From assembly GCA_910579805.1 (NCBI GenBank), contig CAJTWM010000011.1:1-64000 (forward strand): DNA of 64,000 bases, in the 5' to 3' direction. The notes under the pieces were generated by a model, which worked only from the letters and a program-made list of their open reading frames with translations, was not told the DNA's origin and searched no databases. The stretch comes from an uncultured Lachnospiraceae bacterium (GTDB taxonomy: Bacteria; Bacillota; Clostridia; Lachnospirales; Lachnospiraceae). Positions 16,494 to 25,245 of the stretch are shown in pieces. Position 1 is the first letter of the stretch. Each line of letters starts with the position of its first letter. Position numbers and translations under genes: made by a program.

Positions 16494-19493
16494 CTAGACA
16501 TTCCGGGCCTTATACCGTTTTTTATACTCCACAAACTCCGTATATGCTTTCGTCCGTTTAAATTTACGCTTTTTCACGATCCACAATACCAGCGATGCTA
16601 CAAACAACAGGCTAAATATAAGAGCGCCCGTCTTACAGATCTTCACAATCAAAATATCCGTTTTTTTGATCTTTGTGTCGGCGCTGACACCGTTCATTCC
16701 TGCCGAATTTGCAATCGAATACAAGTTCTGGTGGCAGGCTTCCCGCATGGCGTTCACAATGACCGCGTCTTTCTTATATTTGGGAAGCAGGTTAGTCACA
16801 AGCGGCAGCATTGCGTCAAAGGTAGAAATGCCGCCTGCCATCAGGCCGTCCACGCCGTTCACATAGGAAGTCAATACATTGTCCGTAATATTCAGCCCGA
16901 TCTTTCCCCATTCTTCCCTGAGGATGTGGGTCATCAGCCCTTTGTTTCCGCCGGACCAGATCGCCCCCCAGCGGGTATAAGCGACCATAACGCCTGCATC
17001 CGCCTCTTCTACCGGAGCCTGAAAAGCTTTCAGATAGATCTCCCGCGCCGCCTGCTCTGTCAGCCATACGCCCAATCCGATACGGTCCTGTTCACAGTCG
17101 TTTAATGCAAAATGCTTCAGCACTACGAAGATTCCTTTATCCGCCATTCCCTGCACTTCCTGTTTTCCCATTTCTCCTGAAAGGAAAGCGTCCTCCGAAT
17201 AGTACTCAAAGTTACGCCCGCCGTAAGGCGTCCTGTGGGTATTGGCGCCCGGCCCGTACAGACAGGCGATATCCGCCGCAATACAGTTGTTGCCGATCAC
17301 TCTTCCGACCTCGTACAAAAGCTCCGTATTGAAAGTGGCCGCCATCACGTCCTCGGAAGTAAAAGCCGTGGCCTTTATTGCCGTTTTCCCGTCGGAAACA
17401 TCGGTCGTAAACAGCGATGCCGTAAGCCCCTGCGGCCCGTTCTCGTCACGGGTTCCCGGCGCTTGTACCGACTCGATAGGCATAGTCCAGTGAAAAGAAT
17501 CGCCAATCAGGGAAACCATCTCGTCAAAAGTCATCTGATCCAATAAATCCTCCCATTTCGGATCGTCATAAGATACCCCGATCATGTCTACCAGCTTCAG
17601 GCCGTTTTTTGCGCCCAGCGTGGGCATCTCCATTTTCTCATAATCTTCCGCTTTATATTGAATATCCTGTAATTTTGCCGTCAGGATGTCCGTTAAAGCC
17701 AGCTTCAGGATTTCCTTAGGAAAAGTCCCCTCCCAATCTTTTCTGGAAAGCCATGTGATTTTTTCCGTCACATCCTCCGTCAGATTGATATCGGAATCGG
17801 ACAGCCTTGTTTCGATCCGGACACCGTTTGCCGCCACAGAGTAGCTTTCCGCATCCAAAGCAGGGTTGTTCCATTGATAAGTGAGCAGAGCGTTTCCTTC
17901 CGCATCCATGCGGTTTTCCGTGGCCGACGGCGTATATCCTTTCGCCGCCAGTACGTTATTGACTGCGTCATGGGCGTCCGTGGCACAAGTCAGATAGTAA
18001 TCTCCCGCGTCCAAAATATAAGTACCCGTGCCGTAAGCGTCAAAAGCCGCCAGATCACGCCTGTCCACAAAACATTCGGCCGTTGTGCTTTCTCCCGCCT
18101 GCAGTATCTGCGTTTTCGTAAATCCGACTAATGAAACAGCCGCCTTCTCTACGCCGTTCTCCCGATCGTACTGCGTATAAGGGCTGGAGGCATAGACCTG
18201 TACCGTTTCTTTTCCCGCCCTATCTCCCGTATTCGTCACATCCACCCGAATATGGAACCGGTCGGTGGCTTCGTCAAAGCTCACCTGCATATTGTCATAG
18301 GAAAAATCCGTGTAGCTGAGTCCGTAGCCGAAAGGAAACGCCACATCATCATGATAGGCATAATCCCCGGCATTTCCGGCGCCCATTACAAAATCTTCAT
18401 AACGGGTCTCATAATACTTATACCCTACATAGATCCCCTCCTGATAGATCATATAAGTGCTTGCGTTTTCTGGAACGACGCCCTTTTGATACCCTTCATA
18501 AACGGTAGGAATGAAATTCGCCATTGCCGGAGAAGAATAATTATTGTAACAATAAGTGTCCGCCAGACTTCCCGAAGGGTTGACCTTGCCCGTCAAAATA
18601 TCCGCTACCGCGTCGATTCCCGAAATACCCACGTCGCCGATCCAAAGGCAGGCGTCCACGCCGTACTCGTTTTCCTTTAAAAAATCAACCTGAAGGGCGT
18701 TGGCCGAATTGATCAGGACAATGATCTTTTTGACCGTTCCTTCTTTCTTCATAGCGGCAAGGTTTTCCATCATTTCTTTTTCGTCTGCATTCAGTGCAAG
18801 ATAATTTTCTTTTATAAACTCAAGATCCGCTCCTTCGCCGCCTACTCTGGAGAAAGTAACGATCGCCGCGTCCCCGTATATTCCTGCGGAAGACTTCACC
18901 TCGTCCGTATAGAGCCGCCACGGAAGTTCGGATACTTTTGCCGATTCCAAAGAAACCATACCGCCGGTCTTTCTCTTATACTCTTCATTCTCCTCGCTTA
19001 AGTAAAAATCCCAAAGAACCGGATTCACTTCCAAACCGCTGTCTTCCAAGGCCCCTTTCAAGGTGTTCGCCGTAGACGCGTCGATATTTCCCGAACCGGT
19101 ACCGCCATAGACAAGATTTACCGAAGAGTTGGAAAAGCAGCTCACTTTTTCTCCTTCTTTTAACGGCAGGGCATGGTTTTCGTTCATCAAAAGCGCCGCG
19201 CCCTCCGCCTCTACCAGTTCACAAAGTTCCAGCCCGTAAGCGATCATTTCCTCATCCGACGCAAAATCGGACGTATGATAAACCGCATCCGGATCTTTTT
19301 CAAAATGATTAAAGGTCCCGCCTACGAAAATAGAAAGGGAATTGTCAAATATGCTTGTAAAAACCGCGGCGATGATCAGTACTATCGCAAAGGGCAGACT
19401 GCACCAGGTCAGCCATTTCCACGGCCGGACCGCCCTGCTTCTCGCTTTTCTGTAAGCTTTCCTTTTCGCCCTCATTTCCTTTTTCTCTTCCAT
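16494..19493 (-). CDS. Membrane-anchored GH3 beta-glycosidase with permuted domain order
   Basis: 999 residues. A basic N-terminus is followed by a membrane helix (about 28-52). Next come the GH3 C-terminal-type alpha/beta domain (about 75-320; A-L-L-M-N-E-N near residue 96), a fibronectin-III-like domain (about 375-500; F-P-F-G-Y-G-L-S-Y at its start) and then the catalytic barrel (about 640-900; G-P-Q-G-L, K-H-F-A-L-N-D). A second membrane helix lies near 945-970, with a basic tail. The order is reversed from standard GH3 enzymes; permuted GH3 glucosidases are known from rumen Clostridia. The nucleophile should be D871 in I-T-D-N, where most relatives have S/T-D-W. With both ends in the cytoplasm the catalytic part would face outside. 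GGGAGGT precedes the ATG. It sits 41 bases after GH2. Substrate is not determinable from sequence. Confidence 0.88.
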   Translation of the reverse strand: MEEKKEMRAKRKAYRKARSRAVRPWKWLTWCSLPFAIVLIIAAVFTSIFDNSLSIFVGGTFNHFEKDPDAVYHTSDFASDEEMIAYGLELCELVEAEGAALLMNENHALPLKEGEKVSCFSNSSVNLVYGGTGSGNIDASTANTLKGALEDSGLEVNPVLWDFYLSEENEEYKRKTGGMVSLESAKVSELPWRLYTDEVKSSAGIYGDAAIVTFSRVGGEGADLEFIKENYLALNADEKEMMENLAAMKKEGTVKKIIVLINSANALQVDFLKENEYGVDACLWIGDVGISGIDAVADILTGKVNPSGSLADTYCYNNYSSPAMANFIPTVYEGYQKGVVPENASTYMIYQEGIYVGYKYYETRYEDFVMGAGNAGDYAYHDDVAFPFGYGLSYTDFSYDNMQVSFDEATDRFHIRVDVTNTGDRAGKETVQVYASSPYTQYDRENGVEKAAVSLVGFTKTQILQAGESTTAECFVDRRDLAAFDAYGTGTYILDAGDYYLTCATDAHDAVNNVLAAKGYTPSATENRMDAEGNALLTYQWNNPALDAESYSVAANGVRIETRLSDSDINLTEDVTEKITWLSRKDWEGTFPKEILKLALTDILTAKLQDIQYKAEDYEKMEMPTLGAKNGLKLVDMIGVSYDDPKWEDLLDQMTFDEMVSLIGDSFHWTMPIESVQAPGTRDENGPQGLTASLFTTDVSDGKTAIKATAFTSEDVMAATFNTELLYEVGRVIGNNCIAADIACLYGPGANTHRTPYGGRNFEYYSEDAFLSGEMGKQEVQGMADKGIFVVLKHFALNDCEQDRIGLGVWLTEQAAREIYLKAFQAPVEEADAGVMVAYTRWGAIWSGGNKGLMTHILREEWGKIGLNITDNVLTSYVNGVDGLMAGGISTFDAMLPLVTNLLPKYKKDAVIVNAMREACHQNLYSIANSAGMNGVSADTKIKKTDILIVKICKTGALIFSLLFVASLVLWIVKKRKFKRTKAYTEFVEYKKRYKARNV

Positions 19494-19534
19494 AACCTTA
19501 CCTCCCTTATCCGGTTTGCACGCTTTTTCTTTTT

Positions 19535-21460
19535 CTACATCCAGTTCTGGCTCTTTCCTTTTTTCACCTTATATTCGGGTCTGGGCCGCTTCGTCTTATA
19601 AATGACCGCCGTATCCCTAAGTATTCCGGAACGTGCTTCCAAATGATTTTCCTCCTGCAGTCTCACCTTAAAATGAAATGCATGTGCTCCCCGTTTCGTT
19701 TCCACTAATTTTTTATTGCAATAAAGCGATACTTCTCTCTGATTGGAATATACGGTTACTTCCGTGATCTCCTCCGACCGGTACTTATACCGCTTTCCGC
19801 ATAAATGCAGGAACGGCTCGCTGCTCCACCATGCCTTATAAATATAAAAACTGTCTTTTTTGATCTTACGGTCAAAGGTCACAAGCCCTTTATGGTTCAT
19901 TCCCGGTTCTCCGCCCTGATCTCTGGCATCCGCGGCAAAATCGAACATATTCCACACATAGGTTGACCACAAAAAAGGATGCCTGTCAAAACACTTTAAC
20001 ATGTATTCATGATACTTTGCCTGATATTCTTCCGAGTGGTCTCCGCGCCTCGGTTTGGAACTGTGAAGATTTGGCATCCCCTCCGCTCCATACTCCGAAT
20101 ATCCCAACGGACGATGGGGATATTTCCGGTGATAGAAGTCCATAAACCAGTCATTTAAAAACAGACCCGGCACATACCATCCCAAATACAGATTCCAGGC
20201 TACCAGATCGGAAATTTTCGTGACCGGATGAAACGGATGGCACATGGCAAAGCAGGCAAGCGTGGTCGGCCTTGTGGGATCCATCTTCTTCACCAGCGCC
20301 TGCAGCTTACGATGATTATCCAGCATATCCGCCCTGTTCTTTGTAGAAATCGTGATCTCGTTGGACAAGCCCCATGTTATGATACTGGGATGGTTAAAAT
20401 TCTGCACGATCAGTTCTTTCATCTGGAAGTAAGTATTCTCTCTCGCCTCCGGCATATGTTCGGAAATATAAGGGATCTCCGCCCACACTACCATGCCGTA
20501 CCGGTCGCACAGATCGTAAAAGTATTGGTCGTGCTGATAGTGGGCCAGCCTGATCGTATTCGCCCCCACCTCACGGATCAGCTCCATATCGTTTTCCATC
20601 TGCTCATGGGAAACCGCGTTACCGATCCCCTTAAAATCCTGATGTTTGGAAACGCCGCGAAGGGGATAAGAAACGCCGTTTAAGAAAAATCCCTTCTTGG
20701 GATCAATGGAAAAAGTACGGATGCCGCAGTTTACCCTAATCTCATCCACCACTTCTTCTCCCCGTTTTAACCGGGCAAAAAGGCGGTACAGATAAGGATC
20801 TTTTCTTCCGTTCCATAAACGGGCATGGGGTACTTTTATTACAACCTCGTTCCCTACGGCGCCGCCCGCCCTGTTTCCCTGCGCATCAAGAAGTTCAAAT
20901 TCCGTCGTTAACCCGTGCGCCTCCAGATCTTCCATATTGATATAAGCCTTGGCATGGACGATTCCCGTTTTTTCTTTTACCTTTGTGGTAACGCGTATCC
21001 CTTCCCCTCCATAATAATCCAGATCAAAATGGATTTTGGGTACGATCAGAAATTCCACGTCCCGATAAATTCCGCCGTAAAACGTAAAATCCGCTCTTTG
21101 GGGATAGACTGTTCTGTTCTTGCCGTTATCTACTTCTACCCGCAGCGTATTTATATCCTTCATCTCCTCCGTCACGTCTATCCGGAAAGCAGCGTATCCG
21201 TTGTGATGGGTACAAATACTTTTTCCGTTCCAGATCACATTGGCGCTGGCATTCACGCCGCAAAACTGCAGATACACTCTTTCGTTTTCCCGAAATTCCG
21301 GCTTAGGCACCTGCTTTTCATAGATGCAGACGCCTCGGAAATAATCGTCTCCTCCGTCCTGCCCGTCCAATGCGTTCCATGTATGAGGCAGATCTACCGG
21401 CCGCTTTTCTCCGTTTTTATAAAACATCCAATCCTCCATCAGTTTTTCCGTCCGTCTCAT
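19535..21460 (-). CDS. GH2 glycosidase (beta-galactosidase/beta-glucuronidase family)
   Basis: 641 residues with no signal peptide, so cytoplasmic. The three-domain GH2 core is complete: a sugar-binding jelly roll (about 10-150; L-P-H-T-W-N), an Ig-like domain (about 160-255), and a TIM barrel from about 260. The general acid/base is E368 in G-L-S-N-E-I and the nucleophile is E456 in Y-S-E-Y-G-A. N-H-K-G near residue 534 matches the NxKG element that contacts the carboxylate in beta-glucuronidases, but N-x-K-G also occurs in GH2 beta-galactosidases, so the substrate stays open. The length is nearer to glucuronidases (about 600) than to LacZ (about 1020). It is first in the operon with GH3 and a GPH carrier. 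AAAGGAGG lies 5 bases before the ATG. Confidence 0.88.
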   Translation of the reverse strand: MRRTEKLMEDWMFYKNGEKRPVDLPHTWNALDGQDGGDDYFRGVCIYEKQVPKPEFRENERVYLQFCGVNASANVIWNGKSICTHHNGYAAFRIDVTEEMKDINTLRVEVDNGKNRTVYPQRADFTFYGGIYRDVEFLIVPKIHFDLDYYGGEGIRVTTKVKEKTGIVHAKAYINMEDLEAHGLTTEFELLDAQGNRAGGAVGNEVVIKVPHARLWNGRKDPYLYRLFARLKRGEEVVDEIRVNCGIRTFSIDPKKGFFLNGVSYPLRGVSKHQDFKGIGNAVSHEQMENDMELIREVGANTIRLAHYQHDQYFYDLCDRYGMVVWAEIPYISEHMPEARENTYFQMKELIVQNFNHPSIITWGLSNEITISTKNRADMLDNHRKLQALVKKMDPTRPTTLACFAMCHPFHPVTKISDLVAWNLYLGWYVPGLFLNDWFMDFYHRKYPHRPLGYSEYGAEGMPNLHSSKPRRGDHSEEYQAKYHEYMLKCFDRHPFLWSTYVWNMFDFAADARDQGGEPGMNHKGLVTFDRKIKKDSFYIYKAWWSSEPFLHLCGKRYKYRSEEITEVTVYSNQREVSLYCNKKLVETKRGAHAFHFKVRLQEENHLEARSGILRDTAVIYKTKRPRPEYKVKKGKSQNWM

Positions 21461-21566
21461 AGATCCTCCTTTCTAAAATTTTACTTAAATTTACCTTTAT
21501 GATTTCCCTATTCCTGCTTTCTACTCCCTCTTATTGTTAGAACTTTTCACGATTTTTACGCGCAAT

Positions 21567-21614
21567 AAAAAAAGAACTTTGTATATTATGATTAAAATTT
21601 ACAAGGTTCTTTTC
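21567..21614. terminator. Terminator after the AgrC-like kinase gene
   Basis: AAAGAACTTTGTA (21571-21583) pairs with TACAAGGTTCTTT (from 21600) with one wobble pair. On the minus strand it is followed by a run of seven T, so it ends the kinase message ahead of the GH2 gene. Confidence 0.75.
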
Positions 21615-21655
21615 TTATTTACAATGCATTTTACCTAACTGGTCATAAAAACGGC

Positions 21656-22942
21656 TCAAGTGGTTTGCGGAATCGGTATCAGGATCATTAAGGAAAAACA
21701 TCCCGCTTCTTCACGGATGCTAAGTATCCCGTCCCGTTTCTTTACCATGTACTTGATGCTCTTTAACCCAAATCCATGGAACTTCTTATTCTCCTTCGTC
21801 GTAACCGGAAGCCCGTCTTCATACACGAGACTTTCCGCCAGCGGGTTGATGACATGAATGGCAAGAAACTGCTCTTTTCGGTAGATCAATACGTCGATCT
21901 GCCGTTTTTCTTTTTCTTCCAGCTTTTCCACCGCCTCTATGGCGTTATCTATCGCATTTCCCAGAATAGCGTACAGGTCTACCGTATTGATAAAATCCAT
22001 CTGACTGCCGTCCGCTACGCAGGAAACGGTAATCCCTTTTTCTTTACAATGAAGGCTTTTCTCCGTTAGGATCGTATCCAGTACTTCATTCCCGGTCTTC
22101 ACCATTGCCTCGTAAATCTGTACGGATTCCGCGATCTCGTCCAAATAACGGTTCCTTTCCTCTTCGCTTACATTCCGAAGCGCATAGATCTGATGTTTCA
22201 GGTCATGGCATTTCTGATTGATGAGCGCAATATTCTCCTTGTCGATCCGGTACTGTTCCTGTTCCGTCTTCCAAAGCAGGTTCATGATCTCCAGTTCTTT
22301 CCGCATTTCACTTTTTTTAAACAGCTCATTTTGAAGGTACAGAACCACTGCCAGCAGTACCTGTATCAAATATCTGGAGATCCAGCTCCCCTCCCTGAAC
22401 ATCTCTTCCATGTTTTCCGGCACAAAAATCAGCATCTGAAATATCATAAACGTCAAAGCCGCCATCGTAAACTGCCTTGGGCCGATCTTCTTTTTTCCAC
22501 GCTCCGGCAGCCACTTTCCCACGGTAAACGCCATAACGATATGACCCCCGGCAAAAATAAGACTCCCGCCTGCTAAAAAAGTGAACCGATTTCCTTCTTG
22601 AAAGGAGATCGTATACTGTTTGTAGACCAGACACAGCTCCAACAATAACTGCCATGACATAAACGCCCAGATCGCATAATAAATTGCCGCCGTCCAAGAC
22701 AATACCCGCCCTATATGCAAAATACAGACCAAAAATAAAAACCCCGCCGTCTGCAGTAACAAATAAGTCCAAAAAAATGCGCCGGGCCGCAGACCGCTGA
22801 TTACCGCCGCACATAGAAAATAGGCAAGGATAACCAAAAGAAGCCTTCTTCCCTTCTTCACCCTTGCCTCTATCGTATGCACATAAATAATCCCGCTGCC
22901 CAAAAGCGCCGCTGCCGCAATCCAATAACTTACGGTATCCAT
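21656..22942 (-). CDS. GHKL sensor histidine kinase (AgrC-like)
   Basis: 428 residues with six or seven membrane helices in the first 200 residues and no large extracellular domain, as in AgrC/ComD-type peptide sensors. A coiled linker leads to the phospho-acceptor motif K-C-H-D-L-K-H near residue 250. The ATPase part has N-A-I-D-N-A-I-E-A (N box, near 338) and H-G-F-G-L-K-S-I (G box, near 396). It should phosphorylate the LytTR regulator encoded just upstream. The frame opens at 22960, but ATG at 22940-22942 follows a GGAGGG site that overlaps the regulator's stop, so the start is only four bases after that stop. No AgrD-like peptide gene or AgrB peptidase gene is nearby, so the signal is unknown. 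Confidence 0.9.
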   Translation of the reverse strand: MDTVSYWIAAAALLGSGIIYVHTIEARVKKGRRLLLVILAYFLCAAVISGLRPGAFFWTYLLLQTAGFLFLVCILHIGRVLSWTAAIYYAIWAFMSWQLLLELCLVYKQYTISFQEGNRFTFLAGGSLIFAGGHIVMAFTVGKWLPERGKKKIGPRQFTMAALTFMIFQMLIFVPENMEEMFREGSWISRYLIQVLLAVVLYLQNELFKKSEMRKELEIMNLLWKTEQEQYRIDKENIALINQKCHDLKHQIYALRNVSEEERNRYLDEIAESVQIYEAMVKTGNEVLDTILTEKSLHCKEKGITVSCVADGSQMDFINTVDLYAILGNAIDNAIEAVEKLEEKEKRQIDVLIYRKEQFLAIHVINPLAESLVYEDGLPVTTKENKKFHGFGLKSIKYMVKKRDGILSIREEAGCFSLMILIPIPQTT

Positions 22943-22946
22943 CACA

Positions 22947-23648
22947 CTACCCTCCAACATAATCCGCCAGCGCCTTTAAAAACGGTGTCCTGTTCCGCCT
23001 GCTGATCTCTAATTCATGCCCGCCCACTATTACCGTATTCTGCCTGACTTCTGATACATGCTTTAAATTTACGATATACCAGTGATTGCACTTTACAAAA
23101 GGATGCGGCGCCAGAATCCTTTCCACGCTCTGCATCGTCCCCCGCATACAATACTCTCCTTCGTCCGTATGGTAATGCAGGATACGGTTCTGGACCTCCA
23201 CATAGTAGATCTGCTGGACCTCCAGCTTTTTTACCCCGTCGGAAAGCGTCAGTAAGACCTCCTGACCGAGCCTCGCCCTCACCCGTTTCAAAGCCCTTGT
23301 AAATCTCATGGAAAATGCGTAGTAAGTAATCGGCTTCATTACAAAATCGAGAGCCCCTACTTCATATCCCCGGATGGCATAAGAAGCAATATTGGTAATG
23401 AACATCAGCACCACATCCTGATCGCTCTCCCTGATCTTTGCCGCCGCATCCATTCCGTTTATCCCCGGCATCTCGATATCCAGCAGGATCACATCATAAA
23501 CCGGCTGATAATCCTGAAGGATCTCCTCGCCGCAAGAAAAAGCAGAAACCTTGAACCGCGTATTTTCTTCTTTTTGGTATTGCTCTAAAAAAGACCGAAG
23601 CTGCGTAGAAAAATCAACTTCGTCCTCCACAATAGCGATATGATACAT
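22947..23648 (-). CDS. LytTR-family response regulator (AgrA-like)
   Basis: 233 residues. The receiver domain (about 1-120) has the acidic pair E8-D9, phospho-acceptor D57 in I-L-L-D-I-E-M-P-G, T at 85-90 and K-P-I. The LytTR DNA-binding domain (about 130-230) has I-Y-Y-V-E-V, F-V-K-C-N-H-W-Y-I-V-N-L and I-S-R-R-N-R. Family members bind pairs of direct repeats and control peptide, competence or surface genes. It is first of two genes with the GHKL kinase, which is translationally coupled. GAAAGGATTTTTC precedes the ATG. The target is not evident, but the neighbouring CmpB-family gene lies upstream on the same strand with an 84-base gap. Confidence 0.92.
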   Translation of the reverse strand: MYHIAIVEDEVDFSTQLRSFLEQYQKEENTRFKVSAFSCGEEILQDYQPVYDVILLDIEMPGINGMDAAAKIRESDQDVVLMFITNIASYAIRGYEVGALDFVMKPITYYAFSMRFTRALKRVRARLGQEVLLTLSDGVKKLEVQQIYYVEVQNRILHYHTDEGEYCMRGTMQSVERILAPHPFVKCNHWYIVNLKHVSEVRQNTVIVGGHELEISRRNRTPFLKALADYVGG

Positions 23649-23732
23649 GAAAAATCCTTTCTCTCCTTATCCGGAAATCTCTAACGCCGCTCCGCCTGTT
23701 TCCTTTGTCCGCTCTGACGCCGGCCGCCCGGT

Positions 23733-24365
23733 TTACTGCTGGGCATGAAGCCGCTTATACAAAAAGCCCGCCGTAGTATCGATCCTCCATCTGCGTACCA
23801 TACCCTGCCTTTTATACATCTTATAGGCATTATAAAGAAAATCGCCGGCCATCAGCAAAACCACCGCTATGACCACCACTTTCAGTACCCCGCCGTTCCA
23901 CCTTTGGAAAGAATGGTACAGAGGCTTCAGTACAACATCCATGAAAACCGTGATCGCCGCCGAAAACATGGCGCTCGTCGGTATGGATGTATATCTTGTG
24001 ATATGTAACGGTATCTTGGAATAATCCCACCAGTAAAAATGGCAGGTATGCTCCACTAATTTCCCCAAAAGGATCTCGCCGATGCAGACGCATAACATCG
24101 CGCCCGCAAAATAAAATAAAATCCTTACCATCCTGCTTTTCACCAAAATACGTTTCCCAAAAAGGCACGGCCTTTTCGGTGTTCCAAGTACCCCTAACAC
24201 CAGCAGCATTGCAATGCCATAACCGATCAGGAACGGAAAACACATATTGCGGTTATCCATATAACCTTTCGCTATGGCCAGCCATAGATTTTCCACTACA
24301 AACCCCAAAAAAGAAACAAAAACCGCTGTCATGCATAACGCCCATATATTTATTGTTTTCATCAT
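23733..24365 (-). CDS. CmpB-family (putative ABC transporter type) membrane protein
   Basis: 210 residues with five or six membrane helices. Typical features of the ABC_trans_CmpB family are a first helix followed by G-F-V-V-E-N, a Phe/Pro segment (F-P-F-L-I-G-Y-G), and a central G-E-I-L-L-G-K-L followed by W-W-D-Y-S. Despite the family name, no ATPase is linked and the function is unknown. It follows the DUF1905 gene by 24 bases on the same strand and may be co-transcribed with it. Confidence 0.7.
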   Translation of the reverse strand: MMKTINIWALCMTAVFVSFLGFVVENLWLAIAKGYMDNRNMCFPFLIGYGIAMLLVLGVLGTPKRPCLFGKRILVKSRMVRILFYFAGAMLCVCIGEILLGKLVEHTCHFYWWDYSKIPLHITRYTSIPTSAMFSAAITVFMDVVLKPLYHSFQRWNGGVLKVVVIAVVLLMAGDFLYNAYKMYKRQGMVRRWRIDTTAGFLYKRLHAQQ

Positions 24366-24389
24366 AATACTCCCTTGTATATCGCAACC

Positions 24390-24677
24390 CTATTCCCGTT
24401 CCTTTATCGTCACAAGAACCTTATCTCCGGGCTGTTTCCCTATCTTAGAACGGATCTCTTTACGCAGGCCGATAATGTAGCAGATACTGCCGTCCGCATA
24501 TTTGATTCCCATATTTACGATGCTGCCGTCATAAGGCTCTCCGTCAAAAGTGGCGTGTACCTTTACTCTCCCCCTGCCGAACTCTTTCCTGATATCATAA
24601 GGAAAAGGCACATACGCGCCGCCTTTTTGTTCTGCATCATAAATTGACGCTTCATATTCATATACTTTTTGATTCAT
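24390..24677 (-). CDS. DUF1905 domain protein
   Basis: About 95 residues forming a small beta-barrel-like fold. It has F-P-Y-D-I-R-K-E-F-G (near 25), V-K-V-H-A-T-F-D-G and I-G-L-R-K-E-I-R, and ends V-L-V-T-I-K. This matches the DUF1905 pattern, whose function is unknown. The frame extends to 24695, but ATG at 24677 follows a GAGGG site by four bases and is preferred. It has a 24-base gap to the CmpB-family gene downstream. Confidence 0.75.
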   Translation of the reverse strand: MNQKVYEYEASIYDAEQKGGAYVPFPYDIRKEFGRGRVKVHATFDGEPYDGSIVNMGIKYADGSICYIIGLRKEIRSKIGKQPGDKVLVTIKERE

Positions 24678-24710
24678 TTTCCCTCTTCCCGTCATGCCGC
24701 TTACGGCGTC

Positions 24711-24726
24711 AGTGCCATAAATGGCA
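24711..24726. promoter_or_regulatory. Short palindrome GTGCCAT-AA-ATGGCAC
   Basis: A 7+2+7 perfect palindrome between the NifX-like and DUF1905 genes. It is too tight for an efficient RNA hairpin and without a T run, so it is more like a protein-binding site. Function unknown. Confidence 0.3.
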
Positions 24727-24780
24727 CAAACAATCTTAGCCTGCGTACTTTGACAGCTTAGAAAACTTTACGCACTTTGC

Positions 24781-25173
24781 TCAATGGCACGAACATTCCT
24801 GTTTATGTTCCCCACAATGCCCGCCCTGATGCTCTGCATCATGATGATCGCAGTGAACCTCCGCATCATAAGTAAGTTTTCCCTCCAGCAGCGCCTTTAC
24901 CGCTTCATCCGCACTGCCTGTCACACCGCCGTAAAGTCGTATTCCGGCCTCTGCCAGTGCATTCTGTGCGCCTGCCCCGATTCCGCCGCAGATCAGAGTA
25001 TCCACCCCCAGATCAGCTAAAAAACCTGCAAGCGCCCCGTGTCCGCTGCCATTCGTATCTACGACCCGCTCTCCTACGACCTTTCCCGCTTCAACGTCGT
25101 ATACCTTGAACTGCCTTGTATGCCCGAAATGTCCGAATATGGTTCCGTTTTCAAAAGTTGCCGCTATCTTCAT
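24781..25173 (-). CDS. NifX/NifB-C-like Fe-Mo cofactor-type protein with metal-binding tail
   Basis: 130 residues. The first 100 match the dinitrogenase iron-molybdenum cofactor biosynthesis fold: M-K-I-A-A, H-F-G-H-T-R-Q-F, L-I-C-G-G-I-G-A-G-A. The last 25 residues are rich in His and Cys (C-D-H-H, H-C-G-E-H, C-S-C-H), which suggests metal binding. Anaerobic Firmicutes that do not fix nitrogen carry such proteins, often near iron-sulfur or metal-handling genes. It follows the TauE/SafE gene by 72 bases. AAGGGAGAAG precedes the ATG. No nif genes are seen. Confidence 0.85.
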   Translation of the reverse strand: MKIAATFENGTIFGHFGHTRQFKVYDVEAGKVVGERVVDTNGSGHGALAGFLADLGVDTLICGGIGAGAQNALAEAGIRLYGGVTGSADEAVKALLEGKLTYDAEVHCDHHDAEHQGGHCGEHKQECSCH

Positions 25174-25245
25174 GTATCTTCTCCCTTCCTTCGTAGCCGA
25201 TCTCTCATCTCTATCATGATTCCCAACAAAAACATTTTTATTATA

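Noticed and set aside
24781..25173. Nitrogen fixation locus because of the NifX-like protein
   Set aside because: No nifH, nifD, nifK, nifE or nifN is nearby, and such small proteins are common in non-fixing anaerobes.
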